From Folioceros fuciformis (taxonomy: Eukaryota > Anthocerotophyta > Anthocerotopsida > Anthocerotales), in the NCBI GenBank assembly GCA_049999805.1, contig JBNGIO010006265.1:115161-179160 (forward strand): a DNA stretch of 64,000 bases, in the 5' to 3' direction. Position 1 is the first letter of the stretch. Each line of letters starts with the position of its first letter. The notes below the pieces were generated by a model. The model was given only the letters and a program-made list of their open reading frames with translations. It was not told the origin of the DNA and did not search any database. The position numbers were made by a program, and so were the translations under genes. Positions 22,877 to 33,315 of this stretch are shown piece by piece.

Positions 22877-23407
22877 TCAAGCGGTTGATTTAGAAGGACC
22901 ATGTACAAGAGTTGAATTGGAAGCATCCACTTTAAAAGGATCATGCTCAATACTTGAACTAGAAGCATTCACCTTCTTGCCACTCGTAGCTGTAGACCAA
23001 AGTTGCACACCATTACCATTGTACATCACCACATTACCGTCATCCTGCAAGATGATGTAATGAGCACCATCTTGGCCACAACAAGTTCCAGTGCTAAAAA
23101 TCGAAACATTAGCATCCGTGAAAAGATCGGCATTGCCATTCGTTCCCATCTTGAAGTAGCATCCTACGCCCTTGTTCGGAGTGTTGGTAGACCATATCGG
23201 TGTGTTTGTCTGTTGGTTGTAGAGTACCAAGTTGCAATCCGATTGCATGGTAAGTAAGTGAGGCCATAGTATCAAACCATCACTTGGAGACAATTGATAG
23301 CCCTCTATCAACACTTGACTGTTACAATGGGCAACCTGCACAAAGGAACCCAAAACGAGCAGCAATGTTGCAATATGCAACAAGATCATGACATTTAAGA
23401 CTGCCAT
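22877..23407 (-). CDS. Bulb-type (GNA-like) mannose-binding lectin, secreted, copy 2
   Basis: Intronless, 176 residues from the ATG at 23405-23407. A further 27 codons are open upstream, but they spoil the signal peptide and have no counterpart in copy 1. Signal peptide about residues 1-31. The lectin domain is nearly identical to copy 1: Q-S-D-C-N-L-V-L-Y and Q-D-D-G-N-V-V-M-Y are intact and the middle site is degenerate. The C-terminal tail is longer than in copy 1. A related S-S-S-I-E-H-D-P-F-K segment precedes S-N-S-T-L-V-H-G-P-S-K, as if a 13-residue piece had been duplicated. Same strand and 1.8 kb from copy 1: a recent tandem duplication. Confidence 0.9.
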   Translation of the reverse strand: MAVLNVMILLHIATLLLVLGSFVQVAHCNSQVLIEGYQLSPSDGLILWPHLLTMQSDCNLVLYNQQTNTPIWSTNTPNKGVGCYFKMGTNGNADLFTDANVSIFSTGTCCGQDGAHYIILQDDGNVVMYNGNGVQLWSTATSGKKVNASSSSIEHDPFKVDASNSTLVHGPSKSTA

Positions 23408-24196
23408 TTCTAACAAGGGTAGATCGTGAATAAAAAGTAGTTGGTCACACGTGAGAACTTGAGAAGGTTCTCTACAAAGACACAACAATCAATGACATAA
23501 ATTGAGAGGAACTAGGACTCACATATGTAAAGGTTTGAGAACATATGACATCGCTAGATTTGTATTTTATCTCGATGAAACGATTTTTTTTATTTTTTTA
23601 AATAAAAAAATATTTCTTTTATAAATTATTTTTATGATGTATGTATTAACCAAAAATGATTCGCAACAAAATCCTATTTTTGTTTCAAGAATTTCTCTTA
23701 CTAGGCATAGCGAGTGGCATACCCTAAAAGGGTTATGTAAGAGAGTTAAACCCTTGACACAGAACTTTAGTACAATTAGTAAGACATGGGCCAAAGATGT
23801 CATTTACTATGGTATCATTAATACTACCTAATTTACAGATGTCTCTGCATCCTTCCATGTTCCTCATATCGGCATTAGAGATGTTTCTAGAAACAAACCT
23901 TAATAACTCCACCCCCTCATTATAATCATATTTTACACATGAACATGAATAAAATATAAGCATTTTCTTTCAACTAGATGTGAACACTCATTCTTTTTGT
24001 TGCTTATTAAGTTAATAAGATTTTTTGATCATAGAATAAGTTATATTTTCAATATTTAATAAATATCCCTATGCATCCCTATTCATCTTATGCATGATTT
24101 AATACAACTTTCTATACCAAGATTTGTGTTACAAAGAAAAGTCCATAACACCGATGAGATTTAGAAACCTAAGAACCTAAAAAAAATCACAGAGAA
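23408..24196. other. AT-rich intergenic sequence
   Basis: Very AT-rich, with an A/T homopolymer block at about 23580-23630. No gene recognised. Confidence 0.5.
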
Positions 24197-26229
24197 TCAA
24201 AACCTCTTGCGAGGATCATGAATTAAGTTACTTTCATCTCTCGATCTCTTATTACGTTTATGATACTTTCGTGCTTCTTTCCTTTCTTTCTTTTTCTGTT
24301 TCCTAGTTCTTTGGTTGTCTTCTATAGACCGCCTAGCAAGACTAGAGAATTTTGTTTCACACATAGTCGATGTAGTTTGGCTTGGACAACATGTGTCCCT
24401 CATATTATTGTAAACTGTAGGAGTACAAAGATCTGAAGATGTTGGTACAGGTGCAGGAGATTCACCGCCCACACCAATCCCATGTGTCATCCAAGCAGGT
24501 GTCACCATGGCTCTGCCTCTTCCAATACTTGTGGGCATACTCCAACCTGGAATTCCAATAGCTTGGGATTTACCTATTTCAAAATAAATAAATAAAAAGA
24601 TTTATTATGCTTCCCACATCTTGTGCATAATGTTATGCCCATAGTTGTGAAAGAATCATACTTGGACACAAGAACTATAAAACAAACAATGTGTATTCAC
24701 CCTTTTCAATAGAAGTTGCACAAAATGGTGGAAATCTTGGTTGCACCATTTGATTGCTTTCATATTCAGAACTAGTGCATTCTTCACGCATTTCGTGGTT
24801 ATGAGAAAATTTTGTGTGGCTTTCGAGTTTGTCATTCTCATGGTTGTCTAACCGAGCATATCCAACATTGTTTTTTTGCTGCATCATCATATCAAAAAAA
24901 TGATGTTGTTGTAATATACATCGTGCCAGAAACTTCAAGATTTGCGAACATCCCATGGTCTTATCATTGTAACTACTATCTTAAAGATCTCTACAAAAGA
25001 AAAAAGAACAAGAGTTTTTTGCACAGTGTTATCTCATCAAACTATTTCGATTATGATAAACTGGATTGTTGGATATTAGTACCTTTGAAGGTGCTTGCCA
25101 TGTAGTAGGCTTCATGGAGCTTCTTTCAAAGAAAACATTGTTTGGATCCAAATCCCTACCATCATCTTGGGATACAGACTTTATAGAGCAAAACAACTCG
25201 ACATCTTCCTTCTCTTGTTTTCGAGAAATTATTTTCACCCAAACCTCATCACCTTCATGTAAAATAGTAGAAATAGCACGGATCTTTTCACTGTCTTGGG
25301 CATCTCTTCTTACAATCTGTATCAATGTTCTAGAAGAATTTAGCTTTATTTACCATCAAGCTTCACAACTGTGCACAACAAGAAGAACAAAACTAAGCAA
25401 ATGAAGATTAGCAACAAGATAAAGTGCTTACCTCGTGATGGGTTATTTGAGTGTAGTGCACAAAACCTTGACATTTGAAACCACATATATCAACATAGAT
25501 ACCAAAAGGTTTGATGGAGAATACATTTGCTTTGTGAATGCTGTGAAGACGAGGTTCCATTACACAACCACCCCTTAAGCTTTCTTGCTTGTCAAATGAC
25601 TCCCATCTTTCCAATTCTGTTACACAACCACCCCTTGAGCTTCCTTGTTTGTCAATTGACTCCAATCTCCCTGTCTGCCCATCTTCATTATTCCATCGGT
25701 TGGAGATCAAATCGGGTATGATATATTGGTCATCATCTATGTTATTGCATTTCTTAACTCTTAGTTTATGTTCCCTTGTAGATGGTTGTGCACACTTCAA
25801 TTCCACAGCTTCGTTAGGGAAAGCTAAAGGTATATCTTCTGCTACCTTTCTTGAAGACAACTCATTGTGATATTTGTCTTGCGACTTATCAACATCTTCA
25901 TCCCTTCCCAATCGGAGTTGCAAACTAGTATCTTCTAGTTCATCTATTTTACAAACATTTTGTGTACCCTCATAAGCTTGATCCCAATTTTCTAGCAATC
26001 TAGCTTCTGTGGGATACTTTGTTTTCTTAATCCAATTTGTAGCATCTTCATCTATCATAAAATCCTTCATGTTGGCATCCTTTTGCTTTGGAGAGTTTAG
26101 TAAAACCTTTTTGTCGCTCAAGGTTCTTACACATGTATCATCAATCACATCTTCAAGATTTTCAGAGCAAGTTGGAGAACAACAAATTGTAGATCGCAAT
26201 GCACCCATTGAAATCTTCTCTAGTTTCAT
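24197..26229 (-). CDS. S1 RNA-binding domain protein, ZCCHC17/pNO40-like
   Basis: Four exons: 26229-25432, 25316-25083, 24878-24701, 24573-24197; 528 residues, phases consistent. The N-terminal ~235 residues are acidic and unrecognised and include a 20-residue tandem duplication. An S1 fold follows (about 236-315): K-P-F-G-I-Y-V-D-I, G-F-V-H-Y-T-Q-I, G-D-E-V-W-V-K-I-I and Q-D-D-G-R-D-L-D-P-N-N. The last matches the nucleolar ZCCHC17 family. The C-terminal third carries I-G-R-G-R-A-M-V-T-P-A-W-M-T, a motif seen in nuclear RNA-processing proteins, and a strongly basic tail (R-K-Q-K-K-K-E-R-K). A nuclear or nucleolar RNA-binding role is inferred. The exon 3 acceptor is the least secure border. 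No CCHC zinc knuckle is present, so this is not a straightforward ZCCHC17 orthologue. Confidence 0.75.
25560..25679 (-). repeat. 60-bp in-frame tandem duplication inside the S1-domain gene
   Basis: Two 60-bp units (25560-25619, 25620-25679) are ~85-90% alike and encode two 20-residue repeats, each with D-K-Q-x-S-x-R-G-G-C-V. Being a multiple of three, the duplication keeps the frame. Confidence 0.85.
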
Positions 26230-27885
26230 GATTTACACTCCAATAAGCTCATATGACACACATGATTATGTGTCTTGTTCAATACTCAAGATGACGAAAA
26301 TCAAGAAGATAAGAAGCATGTGATATTGCTAATCCTTGTGGACATGATATACTACTGTTCTACATAAGTATGAGCTACAGTGATGAATGATCTTAACAAG
26401 TAGGTCCAACTCCTGTGAAGCAATTAATTCAAGTCTACTAACACCTGCTCACTTCTCTAGTCAAGAAAGAATACAAATTCTTGACCTAAACATATTATTA
26501 CATTTTTTGGCTAGAGTAGCATATTATTGTTATTTTTAAATAAGAGGGTTAAGAATTTGTAGATATGTAGACATGAGAAATCTTATCTACTAGAAAGATG
26601 AGGATCAAGACTTTAGGGGAACTTACACTAAAGGGACTAGGGTTGAGTTCCAATGCTGGCATAAACCCCCTCGAAAATTGCAATATCATAAAAAAAGGAC
26701 TATGGGCATCAATTGCCACTCTTCTCAAAGTATATTGAACATGGAGGTAGGGCTGCATTGTGTGTTGGGAGATTAGACATGGTGTGGTGTTGACACCTCT
26801 TGCCGCTTTGACAAGCTAATCCCTTGCAAGCTCTGGAAAGTATGTCATTAAACCCCACTAGAGTGAAGCCTGCACTTTTTGAACTCACTTTGGTTGTAGT
26901 CTTTGGCAAAACCTTCAGGCCCTCCCCCTCTTTCTCCCATGTGATTATTTAAACCAGATAACAAGAGGATTCCCACCAATTTATGTATACATGAAAGCTT
27001 TGGTAGGCCTACATGGAGTGTAAAACTTAATAGTATGTTGGTAGGTGTTGTGGGAATTTTTGTGACTATACTATTTTTCAGCTTGCACAATGAGAATTGA
27101 ACATGAAGGCTCCGAGCATGCTTGATGGGGCCTCACAAAGTTTTGTGGGCTAGGAATTTCAAAGCATGCTTTATGTCAAAAGATGCACAAATATCTTTGC
27201 TAGAGATGTTGTGGGCATCACTGGATATAGCTTAATCTAATGGAAGGAACCAAGTGAGGGAAAAAAAGTGTGCAACCAATGAAAGCAGAAAGACAATGTC
27301 CCATTGGGAAAAACGACTTTAAAACCTAAATCAAATTGGTGTAAAGGAGCAACACTCTCGCCTCATGTTCTACACAAAATTTTGATAAGAATCAATGCAA
27401 ATTGAAGATAATAAATCTATACTGTCTTCTGCAGTTGTCTAGTTGACTTGTTTCCAACTCGCAATTTTGTTCACTACCCACATTGTACTCGCAATTGCAC
27501 TATATTTTGTGCAATTGCCCTAAACCCTAAACCCTAAACCTTGTAGACTACAATGTATTATTATGTGCCCATTAACACATTCAAGCACCTAATCTACAAT
27601 GTCGACTACTTATGTTCATCCAAAAGAGTGCTAAATGTAAACCATAGTCTTTGCTACTCTTACATTTATCCCAAGCACTGTTATCAACATATTGTAATCT
27701 CTCATATCAACATAGGTAAGATGAGCAACATAACTTTTGTTAGGATATGTAGACTCACACTCTCATCCACACTACTTGTACATGGCAAAGCCTTTAGTGC
27801 GGACCAAAAGTTGTCCTCATATTACAAGGCTCTATTGATTATCAGTTGAGCACAATGAAAGATGAGATGATTGTCAAGGATTAAG
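26230..27885. other. AT-rich intergenic sequence with internal telomere-type repeat
   Basis: No gene recognised. It includes three tandem C-C-C-T-A-A-A units at 27518-27538, listed separately. Confidence 0.5.
27518..27540. repeat. Interstitial plant telomere-type repeat (CCCTAAA)3
   Basis: Three perfect tandem copies of the Arabidopsis-type telomere unit plus two extra bases. Short runs of this kind also act as telo-box elements upstream of plant genes, but no plus-strand gene begins nearby. Confidence 0.9.
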
Positions 27886-28284
27886 TCATGGTCGTGGTTG
27901 AAGCCATGTATGAAGAATGGACAACATATAACCTTGAATGAAAAATCTATCATCATTAAGGATAACATCGTCATCGTCATTACCATCTCGAGCGATATAA
28001 ACACGATCCACTTGGATAATTAATCCTCTGCAATATGGACATCGTTTTAACCGATAATTATCCAACCTATTCAGCCATGTATCAAGACAATGCTCATGGA
28101 AGGAGTGCCGACAGGAGTCTACTTGCATGATCTTGTCATGTTTGTTTATGTCTTCCAAACAAATAGTGCACTCCATCACTTCATCACCACTATAAATCCT
28201 TCTTGTCACATTTCCATTTCCACGCTTAACGACATTCCTATTATGCCTCACATTTCCATAGTTAATGTCATTGTCATTATCCAT
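27886..28284 (-). CDS. Small RING-H2 finger protein
   Basis: Intronless, 132 residues. The RING-H2 ligands are complete: C39, C42, C58, H60, H63, C66, C82, C85 (C-x2-C, C-x-H-x2-H-x2-C, C-x2-C). An Asn/Asp-rich N-terminus precedes the finger, and an acidic run (D-G-N-D-D-D-D) followed by a short hydrophobic tail comes after it. RING-H2 proteins of this size are usually E3 ubiquitin ligases; no substrate-binding domain is visible. No transmembrane helix precedes the RING, so it is not a typical ATL protein. It lies in the AT-rich part of the window. Confidence 0.8.
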   Translation of the reverse strand: MDNDNDINYGNVRHNRNVVKRGNGNVTRRIYSGDEVMECTICLEDINKHDKIMQVDSCRHSFHEHCLDTWLNRLDNYRLKRCPYCRGLIIQVDRVYIARDGNDDDDVILNDDRFFIQGYMLSILHTWLQPRP

Positions 28285-29664
28285 CGTTAGCTAGCTAGAA
28301 CTCTTGTTGCTAGATTCTCTTAAGATAGTTAACCTTACGATTTTCTTCACACTTTGATGTATAAAATGTCTAGAATGACTTGCATATATAGCTATAAACA
28401 TGCTAAGTCTTTTTTTTTCCTCAGCACAATATTTGACTACCGAGAGAAAATGTTCTTTTCTTTAGACAAGAAGGTCCACCCAAGTTTGGTCCTGCTCTTT
28501 AACCTACATCTTTTTTTGTAAGTACATTCTTTTCCACTCTCCTGTGGGGTAATGCTTGTTGTACAATAAAGTTGTACAATAATCCACAATCCATCTTTCA
28601 TATATGACAAAATGAATGATATTTTTGATTATCCATTTTTTGACCGTTATTCATGGAATATCTATTTTTATCATATTTTTATATAACTAAAATACCTCAC
28701 AAAAACCCAAGACCACAACCTAGTTTACCTTGCGATATGTCTTGTCAACCAAAAAGACTCATCCTTTGCTACATCGAGAAAAACAGTAACCTGGTTCGAA
28801 TCCCAAAAACATTTACAGTATAAATATATATAAAATAAATGATCTTCTCCCAGGGGCCTTGCGTGTAGTTAAACGATGGCGCTAATGAGGTCAGGTACAT
28901 TGTAAGTTCATGCAATCTTACCATGTAGTCAAGCACGTAAATTGATGGAATGGCGTGTTGGAGTGGATAAGGTACAAACAGAAACTTGCAGAAACGCAAG
29001 ATTTCGCAGGTCGTCGTTGTACCGGTTAGCCGCAGCCATTGTTGTAGCCCTGTTCTCACAGACATTGACGGGCTAAACTGAAGCCCGTTATCTACCACAC
29101 ATTGCGCATGCAGGAAGACGGGACGGTGTGTAGAGTACGTATGTCTCTACAGGAATGAATAAGATCCCGTTCCAACGATGTGGGAAGAGTCTGCCCCGGG
29201 TTTGGTGGAGGATAATATTTTTGCATATTTTTATAGACCCGCCTGTGTGTCGGCCGAGTTGAAGTGGGGTGTACATGTTTAGATTAGGTTTTGGCGCGAG
29301 GTGATGAGAGACAGGGAGCGGAACGCGGATATATATAGCAAAAGAAGCTGACAGCTTTGTCCGGGGCAGCGGAAGGAGGAAGCAGGACTCGAGACTTGTG
29401 TCGAGTCTGGGCCTCGACTGCTCCGTCTCTCTTGCGTCGGCTTTCGGTAGCACAGGCTGGTCTCGCAGCCGAGTCGAGGTGGAGGCACGGGTGGTTCAGC
29501 GTGGCGCGGTTCCCGGCACCCTGCCCTTGAGGCTCGCACCGGAGGATGCTCGCAGGGAGGCGAAGCCGGCGCTGAGGGAGGGGGAATGTGGGTGAGGGTG
29601 CGGTGAGAGGGAGCCGGGCTGTGGGAGTTGATTTGGCGGGGGTGCGGGAGGAGGAGAGGTTGCG
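28285..29664. other. Intergenic; switch from AT-rich to GC-rich sequence
   Basis: No gene recognised. Base composition changes from AT-rich to GC-rich at about 29100, where the oligopeptide transporter's promoter and leader probably begin. Confidence 0.5.
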
Positions 29665-32600
29665 ATGGCGACGGGAGAGGCTGTCGACCCGGCGGAGAAG
29701 GCATTGGAGGAGAATGGAGAGCGTGAGGGGCTGGAGCAGGTGCGGGTGCGTCGTGGGTCTGGGGAGGGAGGATGTTTAGGCGTGGTGGGCGGGAGGGAGG
29801 AGGCGCTAATGATTGTTGGGTTGTTGGGTGTGGTAGGAGGATGACGTTTCGGCCATCGAGGAGGTTAATCTGACGGTCTCCACCAAGGATGATACCAGCT
29901 TGAAGGCGCTCACATTCCGCACCTGGGTTATCGGCGTGGTGATATGTGCCCTCTTGTCGTTCGTGAACCAGTTTTTCTGGTTCCGCTCCTCCCCGTTCGT
30001 CATCTCGGCGTTGGCCGGCCAGATTTTGTCCCTCTATCTGGGGCGAGCCATGGCCCGGCTGGTGCCCAACTGGAGGATTTTAGGGGTTGATTTGAATCCC
30101 GGGCCTTTCAACATCAAGGTGTTGCGTTGTTGTTGGGTCATTTTGGTGCTGGTGCGAGCTGATTGGGGAGGTCGGTTTCTTAAGGCTGGTCGGTTGTTGT
30201 TGCAGGAGCACGTGCTGATCACCATCTTCGCAAATTGTGGATATGCGTTTGGGAATGGCAACGCATATGCGATTGACATTGTCTCGCTCATCAAGTTGCC
30301 CGCCTTCTACGGGAAGGTGTGTGAGGCTTGGGAGTAGGTCGGCTGGTGCTGGTGGTTAGTCTCCTCGGAGTCTTTGTTTCATACTGTTTGTTGCATGTGG
30401 TGGATTGGAGACAGGACATCAATTTCTTCGCAGCTTTTCTGCTGGTGACTACGACTCAGGTGCTGGGATATGGATGGGCCGGCCTGCTGAGAAAGTATCT
30501 TGTGGTAAGGCGTTCGGTATCCGGTTGTGAGAAGCAGGAAGGTTGAGATTTTTGGGCAACCGTGTAACAGTGATGTCATTCGCAGGATCCAGCTCACATG
30601 TGGTGGCCGCAGAATCTGGTGAACGTGTCCTTGTTCAGGTGAGTTTGCTGACCTCACAACAGGCTGAAGGAGGAGCCGATCTGCAGTTGTTATTTCCCGT
30701 GCGATCTCATGAAACGTCGCCTTTTTCCTCTCCAGGACTTTGCATGAAGTGGAACCGAAGAAGGGGCTCACTCGCTTGCAGTTCTTTGCAATTGCTACGA
30801 TTTGTAGCTTTGCATGGTATCTGTTTCCCACTTATCTATTTGCTACAGTGACAAGCTTGTCATGGGTCTGCTGGGCATGGAAAGACTCTGTTACCGCTCA
30901 CCAGATTGGTTCAGGTCAGAGTCACCTGTTTCTTGGTTACACACTGCAAGCAGCGACACACGCCTGAGGCGAGGCGAGCCCAGCCGAGGCTTGTGGGCTC
31001 TTCTTTCCCGAGTAATTATACATGCTTCCAATGTGGCAGGTATCCGTGGGCTGGGAGCCGGGGCGATCGCCATCGACTGGGCCACCATCAGCTCTTTCCT
31101 CTTGTCCCCACTGGCATCCCCTTGCTTCGCAATCGTGAACATCGCAGTGGGGTTTGTGATTATGACGTACGTCATTGCCCCAGCGGCGTATTGGGGGAAC
31201 CTGTATGACGCCAAGACTTATCCCATCCTCTCGAGTTCTCTCTTTCAGAAGAACGGATCCCGCTACCCAATCAGAGAGGTAAGCTGTCATGGATTTTGCA
31301 CAAAAGTCTCGTTGCTTGCCAGGCTTTGCTTGCAGTGCACTGCTAACAACGCGTGCACCGAGATGTTCCCAGGTGGTCACATCTACCGGCCTCGACTTGG
31401 ACCTGGCAAAGTTCAAAGTCTTCGGCCCCCCTCGGCTGTCTGTCTTCTTTGCTGTATCATACGGCTTTGGCTTTGCTACACTGACTGCAACCCTGTCTCA
31501 TGTGTTCCTTTGGTACGGAAAGGAGATCAAGGACCGCTTCCTTGCCTCGAGTAAGATCCATGTCCGTATTGGCTTGGCATTTCGGAGGATGCTTTGTTCT
31601 CTTGTCACTAAATAACAGCAGCGTGGTCCAAATGCTCTTGGCAGGAGGGAAGGACATGCGGGAGGACGTCCACGTACGGCTGATGAAGAAGTACCCGGAC
31701 ATTCCTTCATGGTGGTTCTGGTCACTGTTAGCTATCAACATCGGCGTCGCCATTGCAGCGCTGGAAGGCTGGAATAGCGTGTTTCAGCTGAAATGGTGGG
31801 GACTTCTCATGGCTGTCGTCCTTTCCTTTGGTTTCACACTTCCCATCGGTGTCATCGCAGCTACAACCAACCAGGTCTTTTCCTTGCTGTCCGGCCCGTG
31901 TGCTTGCATTATAAGCACTGTCGTGCTGCCTGTACCTGCTGATGACTCCCTTGTTTCGATCATTGCATGCAGGTGCCTGGCTTGAACATCATCACCGAGA
32001 TGATCATCGGTTACTTGAAACCTGGCCATCCTATAGGCAACGCCTGTTTCAAAACGTATGGATACATCAGTATGACCCAAGCAGTCTCCTTCCTACAGGA
32101 CTTCAAACTCGGTCTCTACATGAAAATCCCACCTCGCCCAATGTTCTTAGTTCAGGTGCGCCTCTCTCGCCTCGTCGTAAAGCTGTCCCGACGGAGCTGT
32201 GCTCTGAAGTACCGTCGTTTGCAGGTGGTGGGAACAATCCTTGCAGGCTTGGTGAACTTAGGAGTAGCTTACTGGCTTTATGGCACCAAGGATAATCTCT
32301 GCGATCCAAGCAGTGGCACCTGGAGTTGCCCAAGTGCCAACACTTTCTTCTCGGCTACTATCATCTGGGGTCTTGTAGGTCCGAAGCGCATGTTTGGTTC
32401 CGAAGGGCAATACAAACAGTTGAACTGGTTCTTCCTCCTTGGAGCTTTGGCCCCTGTACCCGTCTGGCTCCTGGCGAAGGCATTCCCAAAGCACGAGGTA
32501 CGTTTGCTGAATTTGATGATGGAAGCCCCGTGGATTGAATCCCATGACACCTTCTGATAATGTTCGTTGTTTGCCACAGAATTCGCTGAGGAAGGTAAAC

Positions 32601-32921
32601 TTGCCCCTTGTACTTGGCGCAACAGCACTCCTGCCTCCAGCATCACCCATCAACTACACTTCGTGGATCGTGATGGGCCTCATTTTCAACTACTTCGTAT
32701 TCACCTACCGGAAGAGATGGTGGCAGCGATACAACTACGTGCTGTCAGCTGCTCTAGATACAGGGGTTGCTTTCGCTGGACCTTTGATTTATCTTGCTCT
32801 CCAGTATGAGGGCAAGCAAATATATTGGTGGGGCTATCCCACAGGAGCCACAGATCACTGTGACCTTGCCCAGTGCCCGACGGCTCGAGGAGTCTCAATC
32901 CCCGGCTGTCCCGTCTTCTGA
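29665..32921 (+). CDS. Oligopeptide transporter, OPT family (PT clade)
   Basis: Twelve exons: 29665-29739, 29837-30118, 30206-30316, 30415-30504, 30586-30638, 30736-30914, 31040-31278, 31373-31550, 31645-31874, 31973-32155, 32225-32497, 32580-32921; 744 residues, the usual OPT length. Proton-coupled membrane transporters of this family move tetra-/pentapeptides, glutathione and metal-ligand complexes. The two family signatures are clear: [10 protein letters not shown] in the second/third exons and K-I-P-P-R-P-M in the tenth. The [11 protein letters not shown] motif and many hydrophobic helices (14-16 expected) fit. The acidic N-terminus (first ~45 residues) is cytosolic. The sequence resembles the OPT1-9 group more than the yellow-stripe-like metal transporters. 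Substrate cannot be told from sequence. Confidence 0.93.
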
Positions 32922-33315
32922 TCCTACTGGATACCAAGTAGCGTCCCGCCTTTCCTTTGATTAGATTGTCAAATTATTGGAGGAGTTACTTAGCGTTCGT
33001 CACCAAAGTTCCCATCCGTGAATTTGTAGATAATCTTCTTGCTGCTACTGGATTACCGGTGGACGAGACGTTCGAGTTTTCTCCTGTAATGTAATGCTAG
33101 CTCTCTGTCATTCTTGTAGCTCATCTGTCTTTTGGCTTTGCTTCCAATGTCATACAATCCGAAGGTGGATCCTCCAATTCAACGATCTTCCTCCGCTGCT
33201 TGCAACCAATACCAGCAAAATGCTTGATATGTTCAAATGCGTTGGGCTCCATTCACCGACGTAAAACATCGTTGTCAAGACAGAGCACTGAAGGAGACTC
33301 CAAAGACTTTTAACG
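32922..33315. other. Convergent 3' intergenic region
   Basis: This 394-bp interval separates the stop codons of the oligopeptide transporter (+) and the IF-3 gene (-). It holds both 3' ends; nothing else is recognised. Confidence 0.5.
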
